This document shows, piece after piece, positions 33,404 through 42,484 of a stretch of 64,000 nucleotides of DNA. The translations under genes and the position numbers were made by a program. The DNA comes from Oscillospiraceae bacterium (GTDB taxonomy: Bacteria > Bacillota > Clostridia > Oscillospirales > Oscillospiraceae), in NCBI GenBank assembly GCA_022792495.1, contig JAAWBD010000085.1, forward strand, positions 1-64,000. Reading direction: 5' to 3'. Below the pieces are notes generated by a model. The model saw only the letters and a program-made list of their open reading frames with translations, searched no databases and was not told where the DNA came from. The stretch's first letter is position 1. The number at the start of each line of letters is the position of its first letter.

Positions 33404-33439
33404 GTTCAAGGGGAAATACCCTTGCAGGTTAAGGATGGA

Positions 33440-33503
33440 AAAAGCACCTGCTTTTTTGAAGCAAGTGCTTTTGGGGTTCGAGTGACTGGAATTGAACCAG
33501 CGG
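33440..33503 (-). repeat. Partial tRNA-Pro tail plus terminator, duplicated copy
   Basis: The last 25 bases of the tRNA-Pro gene (33622-33646) recur at 33479-33503 with one mismatch. The adjoining terminator-like stem (AGCACTTGC / GCAGGTGCT) recurs too, at 33440-33470 versus 33584-33612. No 5' half exists, so it is not a functional tRNA. Between the copies is a strong hairpin, GCCAGTCGC-TTT-GCGACTG, inside matching G and C runs. Confidence 0.7.
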
Positions 33504-33582
33504 GGGGCCAGTCGCTTTGCGACTGCCCCGCCTGACGGCGGATCGAAATGACAGGAGGCCGCCGGTTCTGCTCCAGGCAAAA

Positions 33583-33613
33583 GAAAAGCACCTGCCCTTT
33601 AAAGCAAGTGCTT
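33583..33613 (-). terminator. Terminator of tRNA-Pro
   Basis: On the minus strand AAGCACTTGC pairs imperfectly with GCAGGTGCTT directly after the CCA end, followed by TTCTTTT. Confidence 0.6.
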
Positions 33614-33616
33614 TTT

Positions 33617-33693
33617 TGGTCCGAGTGACTGGACTTGAACCAGCGGCCTCCTGAACCCCATTCAGGCGCGATACCAAACTTCGCCACACCCGG
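33617..33693 (-). tRNA. tRNA-Pro (anticodon GGG)
   Basis: The minus strand gives acceptor CCGGGTG/CACTCGG with one G-T pair, anticodon stem CCTGA/TCAGG with loop ATGGGGT (anticodon GGG), T-arm GCTGGTTCAAGTCCAGT and encoded CCA. It reads CCC/CCU codons. Confidence 0.93.
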
Positions 33694-33722
33694 ATATTCT
33701 CTTTTCCCGAAAGGGCTTAATC

Positions 33723-33751
33723 ATATTAGCATAATTTCCCCCGCTTTGCAA
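33723..33751 (-). promoter_or_regulatory. Promoter of tRNA-Pro
   Basis: On the minus strand TTGCAA and TAATAT are 17 bases apart, about 30 bases upstream of the tRNA. Confidence 0.65.
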
Positions 33752-33875
33752 GCCCTTTTCCGAAATTTTTTTATCCGGTTTTCCCGTCCCCCTCCACTCA
33801 CCCTTTCCCCGCCCCAGCATAGACTGGGATTGAAAGGCTCCGCCTTTCCCCATTCTCATTCGGGAGGTAACAAGT

Positions 33876-34715
33876 ATGCCTGAAAAGGTCATGCCCGGCC
33901 CCGTTTCGGATACTGCCGGTATCCGGGAGGCCGTATGCGTACACACCAAGAAAATCATGGACGCCTGCCGCGACAAGGACTGCATCGAGGATCTGAGGGT
34001 CTATCTCACCAAGAGCTCCCAGTGCGCCCTCGACCGGGCCTGCAATGTGAAGGCCGGCTGCGCCGAGCTGCTGTACGTATCCACCAACGTGGACCCCATC
34101 TGCTTCAACAAGGGCTTCTATACCGTGGATGTGCGGTACTTCTACCGCATCACCGCTGACGCCTTTGTGGGCGCTGCCCGGCCGGTGGAGGTCTCCGGCC
34201 TTGCCGTCTTTGACAAGAGGGTCATCCTCTTCGGCGGCGAGGGAAGCTCCAAGACCTTCACCTCCGATATGGCTGACTGCCCCGACCTGCAGAACCTGCC
34301 CCAGGCCAACCAGCCTGTGGCCGTGGTGGAGGCGGTGGATCCCCTTGTCCTGGGGATGAAGCTGGTGGATCCCTGCGACTGCCACTGCCACTGTGACTGC
34401 TGCGAGCTGAGTGATGTGCCCCCCTGCATCTGCTCCTGCTTTGGCAGCGACCTGGACTTCTCCACCGAGGGTAAGCGGCTGTATGTATCCCTGGGTCAGT
34501 TCTCCCTGATCCGGCTGGAGCGGGATACTCAGCTGCTGATCCCCGTCTACGACTACTGCATGCCGGAGAAGGAGTGCGTCTGCGACGGCGGCGCCTGCGA
34601 GGAGGATCCCTGTGAGCTGTTCCGCCATGTGAAGTTCCCTGTGAACGAGTTCTTCCCCACCGACCGGCATCCCGCCCCTGACGGGGGCTGTGGGTGCGGC
34701 TGCTGCGGCGGCTGA
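33876..34715 (+). CDS. Cys-rich clostridial protein, function unknown
   Basis: This 279-aa protein has no signal peptide. Residues of about 1-160 look like a well-folded domain (VCVHTKKIMDACRDKDCIEDLRVYLT, FNKGFYTVDVRYFYRITADAF, GLAVFDKRVILFGGEGSSK). A Cys/His cluster CDCHCHCDCC lies near residue 170, and the C-terminus is GGCGCGCCGG. From memory, similar proteins recur in spore-forming Clostridia. A spore-coat or metal-binding role is possible but unproven. GGGAGG precedes the ATG by 7 bases. It is monocistronic. Confidence 0.75.
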   Translation: MPEKVMPGPVSDTAGIREAVCVHTKKIMDACRDKDCIEDLRVYLTKSSQCALDRACNVKAGCAELLYVSTNVDPICFNKGFYTVDVRYFYRITADAFVGAARPVEVSGLAVFDKRVILFGGEGSSKTFTSDMADCPDLQNLPQANQPVAVVEAVDPLVLGMKLVDPCDCHCHCDCCELSDVPPCICSCFGSDLDFSTEGKRLYVSLGQFSLIRLERDTQLLIPVYDYCMPEKECVCDGGACEEDPCELFRHVKFPVNEFFPTDRHPAPDGGCGCGCCGG

Positions 34716-34734
34716 GGCATCCCTCCTCCGCGTC

Positions 34735-34769
34735 AAAAAGCTCCCCAGGTTTCCCCTGGGGAGCTTTTT
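34735..34769. terminator. Bidirectional terminator
   Basis: AAAAAGCTCCCCAGG and CCTGGGGAGCTTTTT pair perfectly (15 bp) between the Cys-rich gene and the convergent oxidoreductase gene. Confidence 0.9.
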
Positions 34770-34774
34770 TGTCT

Positions 34775-35728
34775 TTAGTAGGGGCGGATCCGGCTCAGGA
34801 TGGTTACCGCCTCCCCGCTGATATCCAGAAGCTCCTCTGCCCGGGAGAGCCGGGCATTGTCCACCATATCCTGAAAGGCCTGGAACTCGGGGGCCATACG
34901 GTGGCTTACCGGAGGGAATTCCCGGAGGATGACCTCCCCGGAGCGGAGAGTGATCCGGTAGCCAGGGCCGCTGCTCAGAGGGCCCTGAAGCTCCATCCAG
35001 CCCTTCTCCCCAATGATGAGGGTGGGGTTGGGGCCCTGACTGTCCTTGGCGGCGATGCAGACCGCCTTCATCCCTCCATAATCCAAGGTCAGCACGCCGC
35101 TGGTATCCACCCCCCGCTGGAGATTGGGGGCGTATGCCGCCGTCTGGGGAGGGCCAAAGAGATAGAGGAGGGCGTGGAGGTTATAGACATTCAGATCCAT
35201 GAGGGCTCCCCCTCCCAGAGCCGGGTCAAAGGCGGGGGCGGTCTCTCCCCGGAGGAAGGCGTCGTACCGGGAGGAATACTGGCTGTAGTTGACGGTGACT
35301 GTCCGGATCCGGCCCAGCAGAGGCAGGTCGGACTTCATCCGGCGCAGGGCGGGCAGATAGTGGAGGGTCATGGCCTCCACCAGGATGCGGGCCTGGGCAT
35401 GGGCCAGAACGCGAAGCTCTTGGAACTCCTCCGGCGTCATCACCATGGGCTTTTCCAGGATCGCATGCTTGCCCTTCAGGAGCGCGGCCTTGGCGAACTC
35501 GAAATGAAGGGTGTTGGGAAGGCCTACGTAGACGGTATCCGCGTCGCTCTCCAGCAATTGGTCATAGCGGAAAAACAAATGTGGGATACGGTACTGCCGG
35601 GCCAGGGTCTCCCCATGCTCCCGGTGTCTCTCCGTCCCCAGGAGGGCATAGGGGGAAATGTCCAGGCTCTCCAGCACGGGGAGAAGCTCCCGGACGATCA
35701 TTCCCGTTCCTAAAAGGGCCAGCCTCAT
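34775..35728 (-). CDS. Gfo/Idh/MocA-family oxidoreductase
   Basis: This 317-aa NAD(P)-dependent dehydrogenase has a Rossmann start (RLALLGTGMIVRELLPVLE) and the family EKPMVMTPEE segment with its conserved Lys. The C-terminal domain (GGGALMDLNVYNLHALLYLFG) matches sugar or inositol dehydrogenase relatives. The substrate is not determinable. It follows the cardiolipin synthase gene by 17 bases on the same strand and may be co-transcribed. Confidence 0.9.
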   Translation of the reverse strand: MRLALLGTGMIVRELLPVLESLDISPYALLGTERHREHGETLARQYRIPHLFFRYDQLLESDADTVYVGLPNTLHFEFAKAALLKGKHAILEKPMVMTPEEFQELRVLAHAQARILVEAMTLHYLPALRRMKSDLPLLGRIRTVTVNYSQYSSRYDAFLRGETAPAFDPALGGGALMDLNVYNLHALLYLFGPPQTAAYAPNLQRGVDTSGVLTLDYGGMKAVCIAAKDSQGPNPTLIIGEKGWMELQGPLSSGPGYRITLRSGEVILREFPPVSHRMAPEFQAFQDMVDNARLSRAEELLDISGEAVTILSRIRPY

Positions 35729-35745
35729 CTATTTTCCCTCCTTTT

Positions 35746-37287
35746 TTACATCAGCGGGGCAAACATACGCAGTACAGAGCGGAAGAGCAGGCGGAGGAAG
35801 GAGTGATCCTCCGCATCCCGCAGAGTGATCTCCTGGCTCTTCGCCTGGGTATCCAGAAAGTCCGCCTTCACATCCAGGACAGTGGGGTCGCCGCAGAGCC
35901 AGACACCGTTTTCAAAGTGGAGGAACATACTGCGATAATCCATATTCACTGTACCCACGGTGGCGTAGAGATCATCCACAGCAAAGCATTTGGAGTGGAC
36001 AAAGCCGGGGGTGTACTCATAGATCCGAACCCCCGCCTCCAGAAGGGGGACGTAGTGGGCTTGCGTCAGTTCAAAGACCGTCCGCTTATCCGGCACATGG
36101 GGGGTGATGATCCGGATATCCACCCCGCTCTTGGCCGCGGAGCACAGGGCCTTGTTGACGCTGTCGCCGATGATGAGGTAGGGCGTCATGATATAGACAT
36201 AGCTTCTGGCCTTGCTGATAAGGTTCAGGTACACCGTCTCCCCCACAGGCTCGGTATCCAGGGGACTGTCGCCGTAAGGCTGTACCCACCGGTTCACTCC
36301 CAGGGCCGCCTCCGGGGGCTGAGAGGCGGGGCGGTAGGCTTCATAGCTTTCCCGCCTTCCGCACAGATACTCCCACATGTTGAGGAACATCACCGTCATG
36401 GACCAGACCCCCTCCCCCTTCAGGAGGATGGCGTTGTCCTTCCAATGTCCATACTTCACCCGCTGGTTGACATACTCGTCGGCCAGGTTCATCCCGCCTG
36501 TGAAGGCGGTGTGGCCGTCAATGATACACATTTTCCGGTGATCCCGGTTGTTGAGACGCACCGACAGCACCGGCACAAAGCGGTTGAATACCCTGCAGCG
36601 GATCCCCTTCTCCTCCAGGGTTTTAGCGTAATCCTTGGGGAGCGTGTAGAGGCTGCCTACATCATCATAGATCACCCGCACATCTACCCCCTGGCAGGCC
36701 TTCTCCTCCAGGATGGCCAGGATAGCATCCCAGAAGGCGCCGGAGTCGATGATGAAATACTCCAGAAAGATATACCGCTCCGCCTTTTTCAGCTCCTCCA
36801 GCATGGGCTGCAAAGCCTCGTCCCCCAGGGGATAATAGCGGGTCCAGGTATTGGTGTAGAGGGGACAGTGGGCATACTCCTCCAGATACCGGGACTGATT
36901 CACCGCATCCAGGCCAAAGGGGATCAGCTCCTCCGCCTTCTTGTCCTTGTCCAGGCAGTCCACCATCCGGCGATCCAGGCCCTCCATCTTCCGCCGGGCG
37001 CTCTGGGACAAGCCGTTACCGCCGCAAAGGATATACACCAGTCCCCCAAAGACGGGCACCAGGAGGATGGGGACGATCCAGGCGATCTTATACCCCGGAT
37101 CGCTCTTTTTTCCAATGATATGGAGCACGGTCAGCAGGGAGACGGCCACGCAGAGCAGGTAAAAGTAGACGAAATAGTCAGAAAAGCGGAGCACCATAGC
37201 CACCAGAAGCCCCACCTGGAGCAGCAGCGTGATGGCAACCAGTACGGTACGGTGAAACAGCAGAGAAAGTATTTTCTTTAGATTCAT
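35746..37287 (-). CDS. cls: Cardiolipin synthase
   Basis: This 513-aa membrane enzyme condenses two phosphatidylglycerols. Two N-terminal helices (about 10-55) and a short cytosolic nuclease-like linker precede two phospholipase D motifs: HRKMCIIDGHTAFTGGMN and HSKCFAVDDLYATVGTVNMD. Length matches bacterial Cls (about 480-510). It may form a unit with the downstream dehydrogenase. Confidence 0.94.
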   Translation of the reverse strand: MNLKKILSLLFHRTVLVAITLLLQVGLLVAMVLRFSDYFVYFYLLCVAVSLLTVLHIIGKKSDPGYKIAWIVPILLVPVFGGLVYILCGGNGLSQSARRKMEGLDRRMVDCLDKDKKAEELIPFGLDAVNQSRYLEEYAHCPLYTNTWTRYYPLGDEALQPMLEELKKAERYIFLEYFIIDSGAFWDAILAILEEKACQGVDVRVIYDDVGSLYTLPKDYAKTLEEKGIRCRVFNRFVPVLSVRLNNRDHRKMCIIDGHTAFTGGMNLADEYVNQRVKYGHWKDNAILLKGEGVWSMTVMFLNMWEYLCGRRESYEAYRPASQPPEAALGVNRWVQPYGDSPLDTEPVGETVYLNLISKARSYVYIMTPYLIIGDSVNKALCSAAKSGVDIRIITPHVPDKRTVFELTQAHYVPLLEAGVRIYEYTPGFVHSKCFAVDDLYATVGTVNMDYRSMFLHFENGVWLCGDPTVLDVKADFLDTQAKSQEITLRDAEDHSFLRLLFRSVLRMFAPLM

Positions 37288-37317
37288 CTGTTTCCCCCTC
37301 TTTTCTCTCTTTGGCCT

Positions 37318-40300
37318 TTATTTTACCACCACATTTTCCGACCCAAACATCTCCTTCATCGCCCCCAGCAGAGCCGGGTGGAGCTGAGCCGCCGCCCCCA
37401 GCTGCTTGCGGGTATCGGCGCAGAGGAGGATCACCTGCTGAGTGCCGGGAAACATGTTGAGCACCAGCCTTGCCTTCCGCAGCAGGGGGTGGTCGATGGA
37501 GGGCACCTTCACATACAGCTTTCCCGGGATCGGCTCCCGGGAGCCCTGGCCACTCTGGGGCGCCGTCCGCTCCACAGAGTGCTCCGTCAGGGGGCGGATC
37601 CGGTCGCACATAAGCTGGGGGGCCTTCTCATCCCGGACGGAGAGCTTTCCCTCCACCAGCAGGGCGGCGCCCTCCTGCAGGAAGGAGCCGCTCTCCCCCA
37701 GGGTACGGGAGAAGCAGAGCATCTCCATGGCTCCGGTATCGTCCTCCAGGCCCACGTAAGCCATAAGGCTGTTGTTCTTGGTGGTCTTGGTCTTAACCGT
37801 GGACACCACCCCCGCCAGGGTCACCCGCTGGCCATCCCGGTAGGTCTGAGGGCCCTCCTCCCCGTCAAAATCGGACAAGATAGCCCCGATGGGGGCCGCC
37901 CGGAGCCTCTTCACCAGCTCCCGGTAATCATCCATGGGGTGACCGGTGAGATAGAGGCCGGTAGTATCCTTCTCCATCTTCATCAGCTCCTGCCGGGAAA
38001 ACTCCGGAATGTTGGGCAGGGGGATCTCCGGGGCAGAGCCGGCGCTGCCCTCGCAGCCGCCAAAGAGGTCATACTGTCCCTCAATGGTATCCCGCTTGGC
38101 CTTGGCGATGGCGTCCATGGTCTTTTCCGCCACGCCCATAAGCTGGGAACGCTTGGCCCCCAGGCTGTCGAAGGCGCCGCATTTGATCAGGCTCTCCACC
38201 ACCCGCTTATTGCACTCCGCGCCAAACATCCGCTGGCAGAAATCGGCCAGGGAGCGGAAGGGCCCGTTCTCCTGCCGCTGGGCGATCATCTGGAGGGCTC
38301 CCCCCCGGCCCACGCCCTTGATGGCGGCCAGCCCAAAGCGGATCCCCTCCTCTGTGGCGGTGAAATCGGCCCCGGACCGGTTCACATCGGGGGGCAGCAG
38401 GGCGATACCGCAGGCTTTACACTCGGCAATATACTCCGCCACCTTCTCACTGGAGTCCAGCACCGAGGTGAGGAGGGCGGCCATGTACTCCCTGGTGTAA
38501 TGACATTTGAACCAGGCTGTCTGGTAGGCCACGATGGCGTAGGCCAGGGAGTGGGCCTTGTTGAAGGCGTAGTTGGCGAAATCATAGATCTCATCGTAAA
38601 TGGATTGGGCCACCGCCTCGGGGATGCCGTTGGCCACGCAGCCCTTGATGCTTCGCGCTGGATCCCCATGGAGGAAAGCCTCCCGCTCCCGCTCCACATC
38701 CTTGGCCTTCTTCTTGCTCATGGCCCGGCGAACCATGTCGGCCTGGCCCAGGGAATAGCCTGCCAGCTTCCGGAATATCTCGATGACCTGCTCTTGGTAG
38801 ACGATACAGCCATAGGTGGTCTCCAGAATAGGCTCCAGCATGGGATGCTTATACTTTACCAGCTTGGGGTCATGCTTGCAGGCCACAAACCTGGGGATAG
38901 AGTCCATGGGGCCGGGGCGGTAGAGGGCAATGATGGCGCACACGTCCTCCAGATCCTTGGGCTTCAGGCTGACGCAAACCCCCGTCATGCCGGTGGACTC
39001 CATCTGAAATACCCCCGAGGTCCGCCCCTCAGAGAGCATTTTCAGCACCTCCGGATCGTCATCGGGAATGTCCGCCAGGGTAAATCCGGGATGGGTCTTT
39101 TGAACCTCCTTCACCGTGTCGTCCAGCACTGTCAGGTTCCGAAGCCCCAGAAAGTCCATTTTTAGAAGGCCCAACTCCTCCAGGGTCACCATGGTATACT
39201 GGGTGACCACCGACTCGTCGTTCTTGGCCAGGGGCACATAGTCCTCCACCGGCAGCCGGGTGATGACTACTCCCGCCGCATGGGTGGAGGCGTGACGGGG
39301 CATCCCCTCAATGGCCTGGGCGGTGTCGATAAGAAGCTTGATCTGCTCATCCTCGTCATACATGTCCCGCAGGGGCTTGGAGAGCTTCAGGGCGTCGGAC
39401 AGGGTGATATGAAGGGCCCCGGGGCCTGCGGGCACCTGCTTGGCCACCTTGTCCACCTGGTCGTAGGGCATATTGAGGACCCGGCCCACATCTCGGATGG
39501 CCCCCCGGGCCGCCATGGTGCCAAAGGTGACGATCTGGGCCACGTGGTCGGCGCCGTACTTGCTCCGGACATAATCAATGACCTCCTCACGGCGGCGGGG
39601 GCAGAAATCGATATCAATATCGGGCATAGTGACCCGCTCGGGGTTCAAGAACCGTTCGAAGAAGAGGCCGTACTTCATGGGATCCACTTCCGTGATGGCC
39701 AGGCAGTAGGCCACCATGGAGCCCGCCGCCGAGCCGCGGCCGGGCCCCACAGGAATGTCATGGCTCTTGGCGTAACCAATGAAGTCGGAAACGATGAGGA
39801 AGTAATCCACAAAGCCCATCTTGCGGATGACCTCCATCTCATATTCCAGCTGCTCCAGGTACTCCCCGGGACGATGGGGGTAGCGGCGCTCAAAGCCCTG
39901 GCGGCACAGCTTTTCAAAGTAGGCGTCCGGGTCGCTCTCCCCCTCGGGAAGATGGAATTCCGGCAGGTGGTATTTCCCAAACTCGAACTCCACATTACAC
40001 ATATCCGCGATCCTGAGGGTGTTCTCCATGGCCTCGGGATATTTGCCGAAGAGGGCCTCCATCTCCTCGGTGCTTTTGATATACATCTCGCTGCCCTCAA
40101 ACTTCATCCGATCCGGATCAGCCTCGGTCTTTCCCGTCTGGATACACATAAGGATATCCTGCATCCGGGCGTCCTCTCTGGTGAGATAGTGGGCATCATT
40201 GGTACAGACCAGGGGGATGCCCGTCTCCTCATGGAGGCGGAGCAGTCCGGCGATCACGGCGGGATCAGCCTCCAGGCCGTGATCCTGAAGCTCCAGGTAG

Positions 40301-40809
40301 TAGCTTCCCCGGCCGAAAAGCTGATCCATCTCCAGAGCGTGGGCCTTTGCCCCCTCATAATCCCCGTTCCGCAGCCGCCGGGACAGCTCACCGGCCAGGC
40401 AGGCAGACAGGCAGATCAGCCCCTCGGAACGCTCGTGGAGGAGATCCAGGTCGATCCGGGGCTTGATGTAGAAGCCCTCCGTATAGGACTGGCTCACCAT
40501 GTGGGAGAGATTGCGGTAGCCCACCTCATCCTTACACAGAAGGATCAGGTGCCGGGCCCTGCTGTCCAGCTCGTGGATCCGGTCAAACCGGGTACGGGGG
40601 GCCACATAGACCTCGCAGCCGATGAGGGGCTTGATCCCCTCCGCCTTGCAGGCCCGGTAGAAGTCGATGACCCCGTACATGGTGCCGTGGTCAGTGATGG
40701 CCACGGCGGGCTGTCCCAGTTCCTTCACCCGCTGCACCAGCTTGGGGATCCGGCAGGCCCCGTCCAGGAGGGAATATTCGGTGTGGTTGTGCAGGTGGAC
40801 AAAGGACAT
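37318..40809 (-). CDS. dnaE: DNA polymerase III subunit alpha
   Basis: This 1163-aa replicative polymerase has an N-terminal PHP domain (HLHNHTEYSLLDG, ITDHGTMYGV), the palm with catalytic aspartates in MPDIDIDFCPRRR, fingers (SNxAFNKAHSLAYA-type FANYAFNKAHSLAYAI), helix-hairpin-helix region and a C-terminal OB fold near 1000 (VTLAGVVSTVKTK). The lack of an exonuclease domain separates it from PolC. Length fits DnaE1-type enzymes. Confidence 0.96.
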   Translation of the reverse strand: MSFVHLHNHTEYSLLDGACRIPKLVQRVKELGQPAVAITDHGTMYGVIDFYRACKAEGIKPLIGCEVYVAPRTRFDRIHELDSRARHLILLCKDEVGYRNLSHMVSQSYTEGFYIKPRIDLDLLHERSEGLICLSACLAGELSRRLRNGDYEGAKAHALEMDQLFGRGSYYLELQDHGLEADPAVIAGLLRLHEETGIPLVCTNDAHYLTREDARMQDILMCIQTGKTEADPDRMKFEGSEMYIKSTEEMEALFGKYPEAMENTLRIADMCNVEFEFGKYHLPEFHLPEGESDPDAYFEKLCRQGFERRYPHRPGEYLEQLEYEMEVIRKMGFVDYFLIVSDFIGYAKSHDIPVGPGRGSAAGSMVAYCLAITEVDPMKYGLFFERFLNPERVTMPDIDIDFCPRRREEVIDYVRSKYGADHVAQIVTFGTMAARGAIRDVGRVLNMPYDQVDKVAKQVPAGPGALHITLSDALKLSKPLRDMYDEDEQIKLLIDTAQAIEGMPRHASTHAAGVVITRLPVEDYVPLAKNDESVVTQYTMVTLEELGLLKMDFLGLRNLTVLDDTVKEVQKTHPGFTLADIPDDDPEVLKMLSEGRTSGVFQMESTGMTGVCVSLKPKDLEDVCAIIALYRPGPMDSIPRFVACKHDPKLVKYKHPMLEPILETTYGCIVYQEQVIEIFRKLAGYSLGQADMVRRAMSKKKAKDVEREREAFLHGDPARSIKGCVANGIPEAVAQSIYDEIYDFANYAFNKAHSLAYAIVAYQTAWFKCHYTREYMAALLTSVLDSSEKVAEYIAECKACGIALLPPDVNRSGADFTATEEGIRFGLAAIKGVGRGGALQMIAQRQENGPFRSLADFCQRMFGAECNKRVVESLIKCGAFDSLGAKRSQLMGVAEKTMDAIAKAKRDTIEGQYDLFGGCEGSAGSAPEIPLPNIPEFSRQELMKMEKDTTGLYLTGHPMDDYRELVKRLRAAPIGAILSDFDGEEGPQTYRDGQRVTLAGVVSTVKTKTTKNNSLMAYVGLEDDTGAMEMLCFSRTLGESGSFLQEGAALLVEGKLSVRDEKAPQLMCDRIRPLTEHSVERTAPQSGQGSREPIPGKLYVKVPSIDHPLLRKARLVLNMFPGTQQVILLCADTRKQLGAAAQLHPALLGAMKEMFGSENVVVK

Positions 40810-40854
40810 AAGACGACCCCCAAACTCTTTGTTTATTCTGATACTGCGCTATCC

Positions 40855-41421
40855 TTATTTCGGGACGCGCTCGGGCAATCGCAAGGAAATATGGAACCCC
40901 AGCATACCCGCTGTATCCCCCTGCTCCGCCCGAACCAATTCCATGTCAAAGGTGATATTTCCACTGGTCACTTCGTAGTTGGCGGTATATTGACTCACGC
41001 CATTTTTCCGGCTGACTCCCCAGCCCCGGCGCTTCATGGAGAAGGTATCCCCGCCGCCACTCTCTTCCCATACCTGGCATACCTGGTCAAATCCTGTTAC
41101 AAACTCCTCCCGTTCCATCAGACCGGGATACATCCACTCATAGGCCGCATCTCCGTCCCCATCCACAATGGCTTGCAGTACCTTCTCCGCCATGGCCGGG
41201 GATTCCTTGTCTGCGTACATCATGCCCAAAAGCACTATGGTCATTACCGCAAAGATGGCCACTATAACGCCTATCACAAGGAGAAGCTTCTTCCAGCCCT
41301 TCCCCTTCTTTTTCCCGCCTTTTTCTAATTCTGCCAGCTTCTGCTCCATCTCCTGGAACCGCTGGTCATTTTCTGCCAGTTTTTGCTCCAGCTCCTCTTT
41401 TGTCAGATCCTTCTCTTCCAT
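40855..41421 (-). CDS. Coiled-coil, single-pass membrane protein, unknown
   Basis: This 188-aa protein has an N-terminal coiled coil (residues about 5-36, EELEQKLAENDQRFQEMEQKLAELEK). A Lys-rich stretch, a transmembrane helix (about 45-67, LLLVIGVIVAIFAVMTIVLLG) and an extracytoplasmic domain (about 75-188) resembling small NTF2-like or DUF3887/DUF4878 domains follow (AEKVLQAIVDGDGDAAYEWM). The function is unknown. It lies between whiA and dnaE on the same strand. Confidence 0.7.
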   Translation of the reverse strand: MEEKDLTKEELEQKLAENDQRFQEMEQKLAELEKGGKKKGKGWKKLLLVIGVIVAIFAVMTIVLLGMMYADKESPAMAEKVLQAIVDGDGDAAYEWMYPGLMEREEFVTGFDQVCQVWEESGGGDTFSMKRRGWGVSRKNGVSQYTANYEVTSGNITFDMELVRAEQGDTAGMLGFHISLRLPERVPK

Positions 41422-41491
41422 TTGAAGCCCTTCCTTTCATGCGCAGTATCTCCATGACAAAGTCACAGAAAATGACGTTTTCTTCCTCTTT

Positions 41492-42415
41492 TCATTCATT
41501 TTCTGCCCGATCGCGGTGGAGATCTGCCCCCCCAAATTTGGTAATTTTATCCAGCCGGTACTTAAAAGTTGACTTGGTGATGGGGGGCTGGCAGAGCTGT
41601 CCCAGCTCCGTCAGCGTCAGGTCAGGGTTGTCCAATCTTAGCTTGGCCGCCTCGGCCAGCTTGGGGGGCAGCTCCTCCAGCTCCATCCGCTCCGAAAGCC
41701 GGCGGATGACCTCGATTTGAGCCTGGGCGGCGTCCACCGCCTTGTCCAGATTGTGGGCGTCACAGTTCACCCGGCGGTTCACGCCTCCCCGGAGATCCTT
41801 CTCCGCCTTGGCGTTCATCAGCTCCATGGCCGCCAGGGGGGCCCCCATGGCGGTGAGGAAATCGGCGATAGCCTCGCTCTGCTTAAAATAGGCCATATGG
41901 ACGCCGTTCCGGTCTGCCGACTTGGGGTCGAAGCCCGCCTCCCGCAGGAGGGTCAGTAGCTCCCGATCCACGGAGCGGTGGGTGGTGGTCAGCTCCAGAT
42001 GGTAGCTCTTGCTGGGGTCGGTGACCGACCCCCCCGCCAGAAAAGCCCCCCGGAAGAAGGCAGTCCGGCAGTGCTCCTCCTCCAGCACGGCAAAATTGAT
42101 ATGATGGGCCACCGAGGTATCCGGGTCATAGCCAAAGGCAGCCCACAGGGCGGCAAGCTTGTCCGGAGCGGTGATGGAAAAGATCCGCTTGCCAGGCTCC
42201 TGCTCTGGCAGACGGTCAAAGGTAAGGTGGAAGGCCTTTTTGAACAGCAGGGGCAGCCGGGCGGCCAGATCTGCCGACTCGGTGATGATCCGGGCCTCCC
42301 CATGTCCAAACCGGTTGGCGTAAAGAAGGATCCCATAGCACTCCGCCTGGGCACAGCATTTGCGGGCGATTTCCTGGCGGCAAAGTTCCGCCTTGGTGTC
42401 GCTGGAAAAGGACAT
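41492..42415 (-). CDS. whiA: DNA-binding protein WhiA
   Basis: This 307-aa protein has a LAGLIDADG-like N-terminal region (FSSDTKAELCRQEI, AFFRGAFLAGGSVTDPSKSYHLE) and a C-terminal sporulation-regulator HTH (LTLTELGQLCQPPITKSTFKYRLDKI). WhiA influences cell division and chromosome behaviour in Firmicutes. The ATG at 42415 follows GGAGAGGAGGAG and removes 21 non-conserved residues from the track ORF. It is the last gene of the conserved murB-rapZ-yvcK-whiA set. Confidence 0.95.
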   Translation of the reverse strand: MSFSSDTKAELCRQEIARKCCAQAECYGILLYANRFGHGEARIITESADLAARLPLLFKKAFHLTFDRLPEQEPGKRIFSITAPDKLAALWAAFGYDPDTSVAHHINFAVLEEEHCRTAFFRGAFLAGGSVTDPSKSYHLELTTTHRSVDRELLTLLREAGFDPKSADRNGVHMAYFKQSEAIADFLTAMGAPLAAMELMNAKAEKDLRGGVNRRVNCDAHNLDKAVDAAQAQIEVIRRLSERMELEELPPKLAEAAKLRLDNPDLTLTELGQLCQPPITKSTFKYRLDKITKFGGADLHRDRAENE

Positions 42416-42484
42416 GGGGCTCCTCCTCTCCTTGGTATTTATTGTATCAATGAAATATACTTTACACGGCAAGCCCATCTGTTT

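Noticed and set aside
33479-33503. A second complete tRNA-Pro
   Set aside because: Only the T-arm and acceptor 3' strand are present. No matching 5' acceptor strand, D-arm or anticodon arm occurs upstream.
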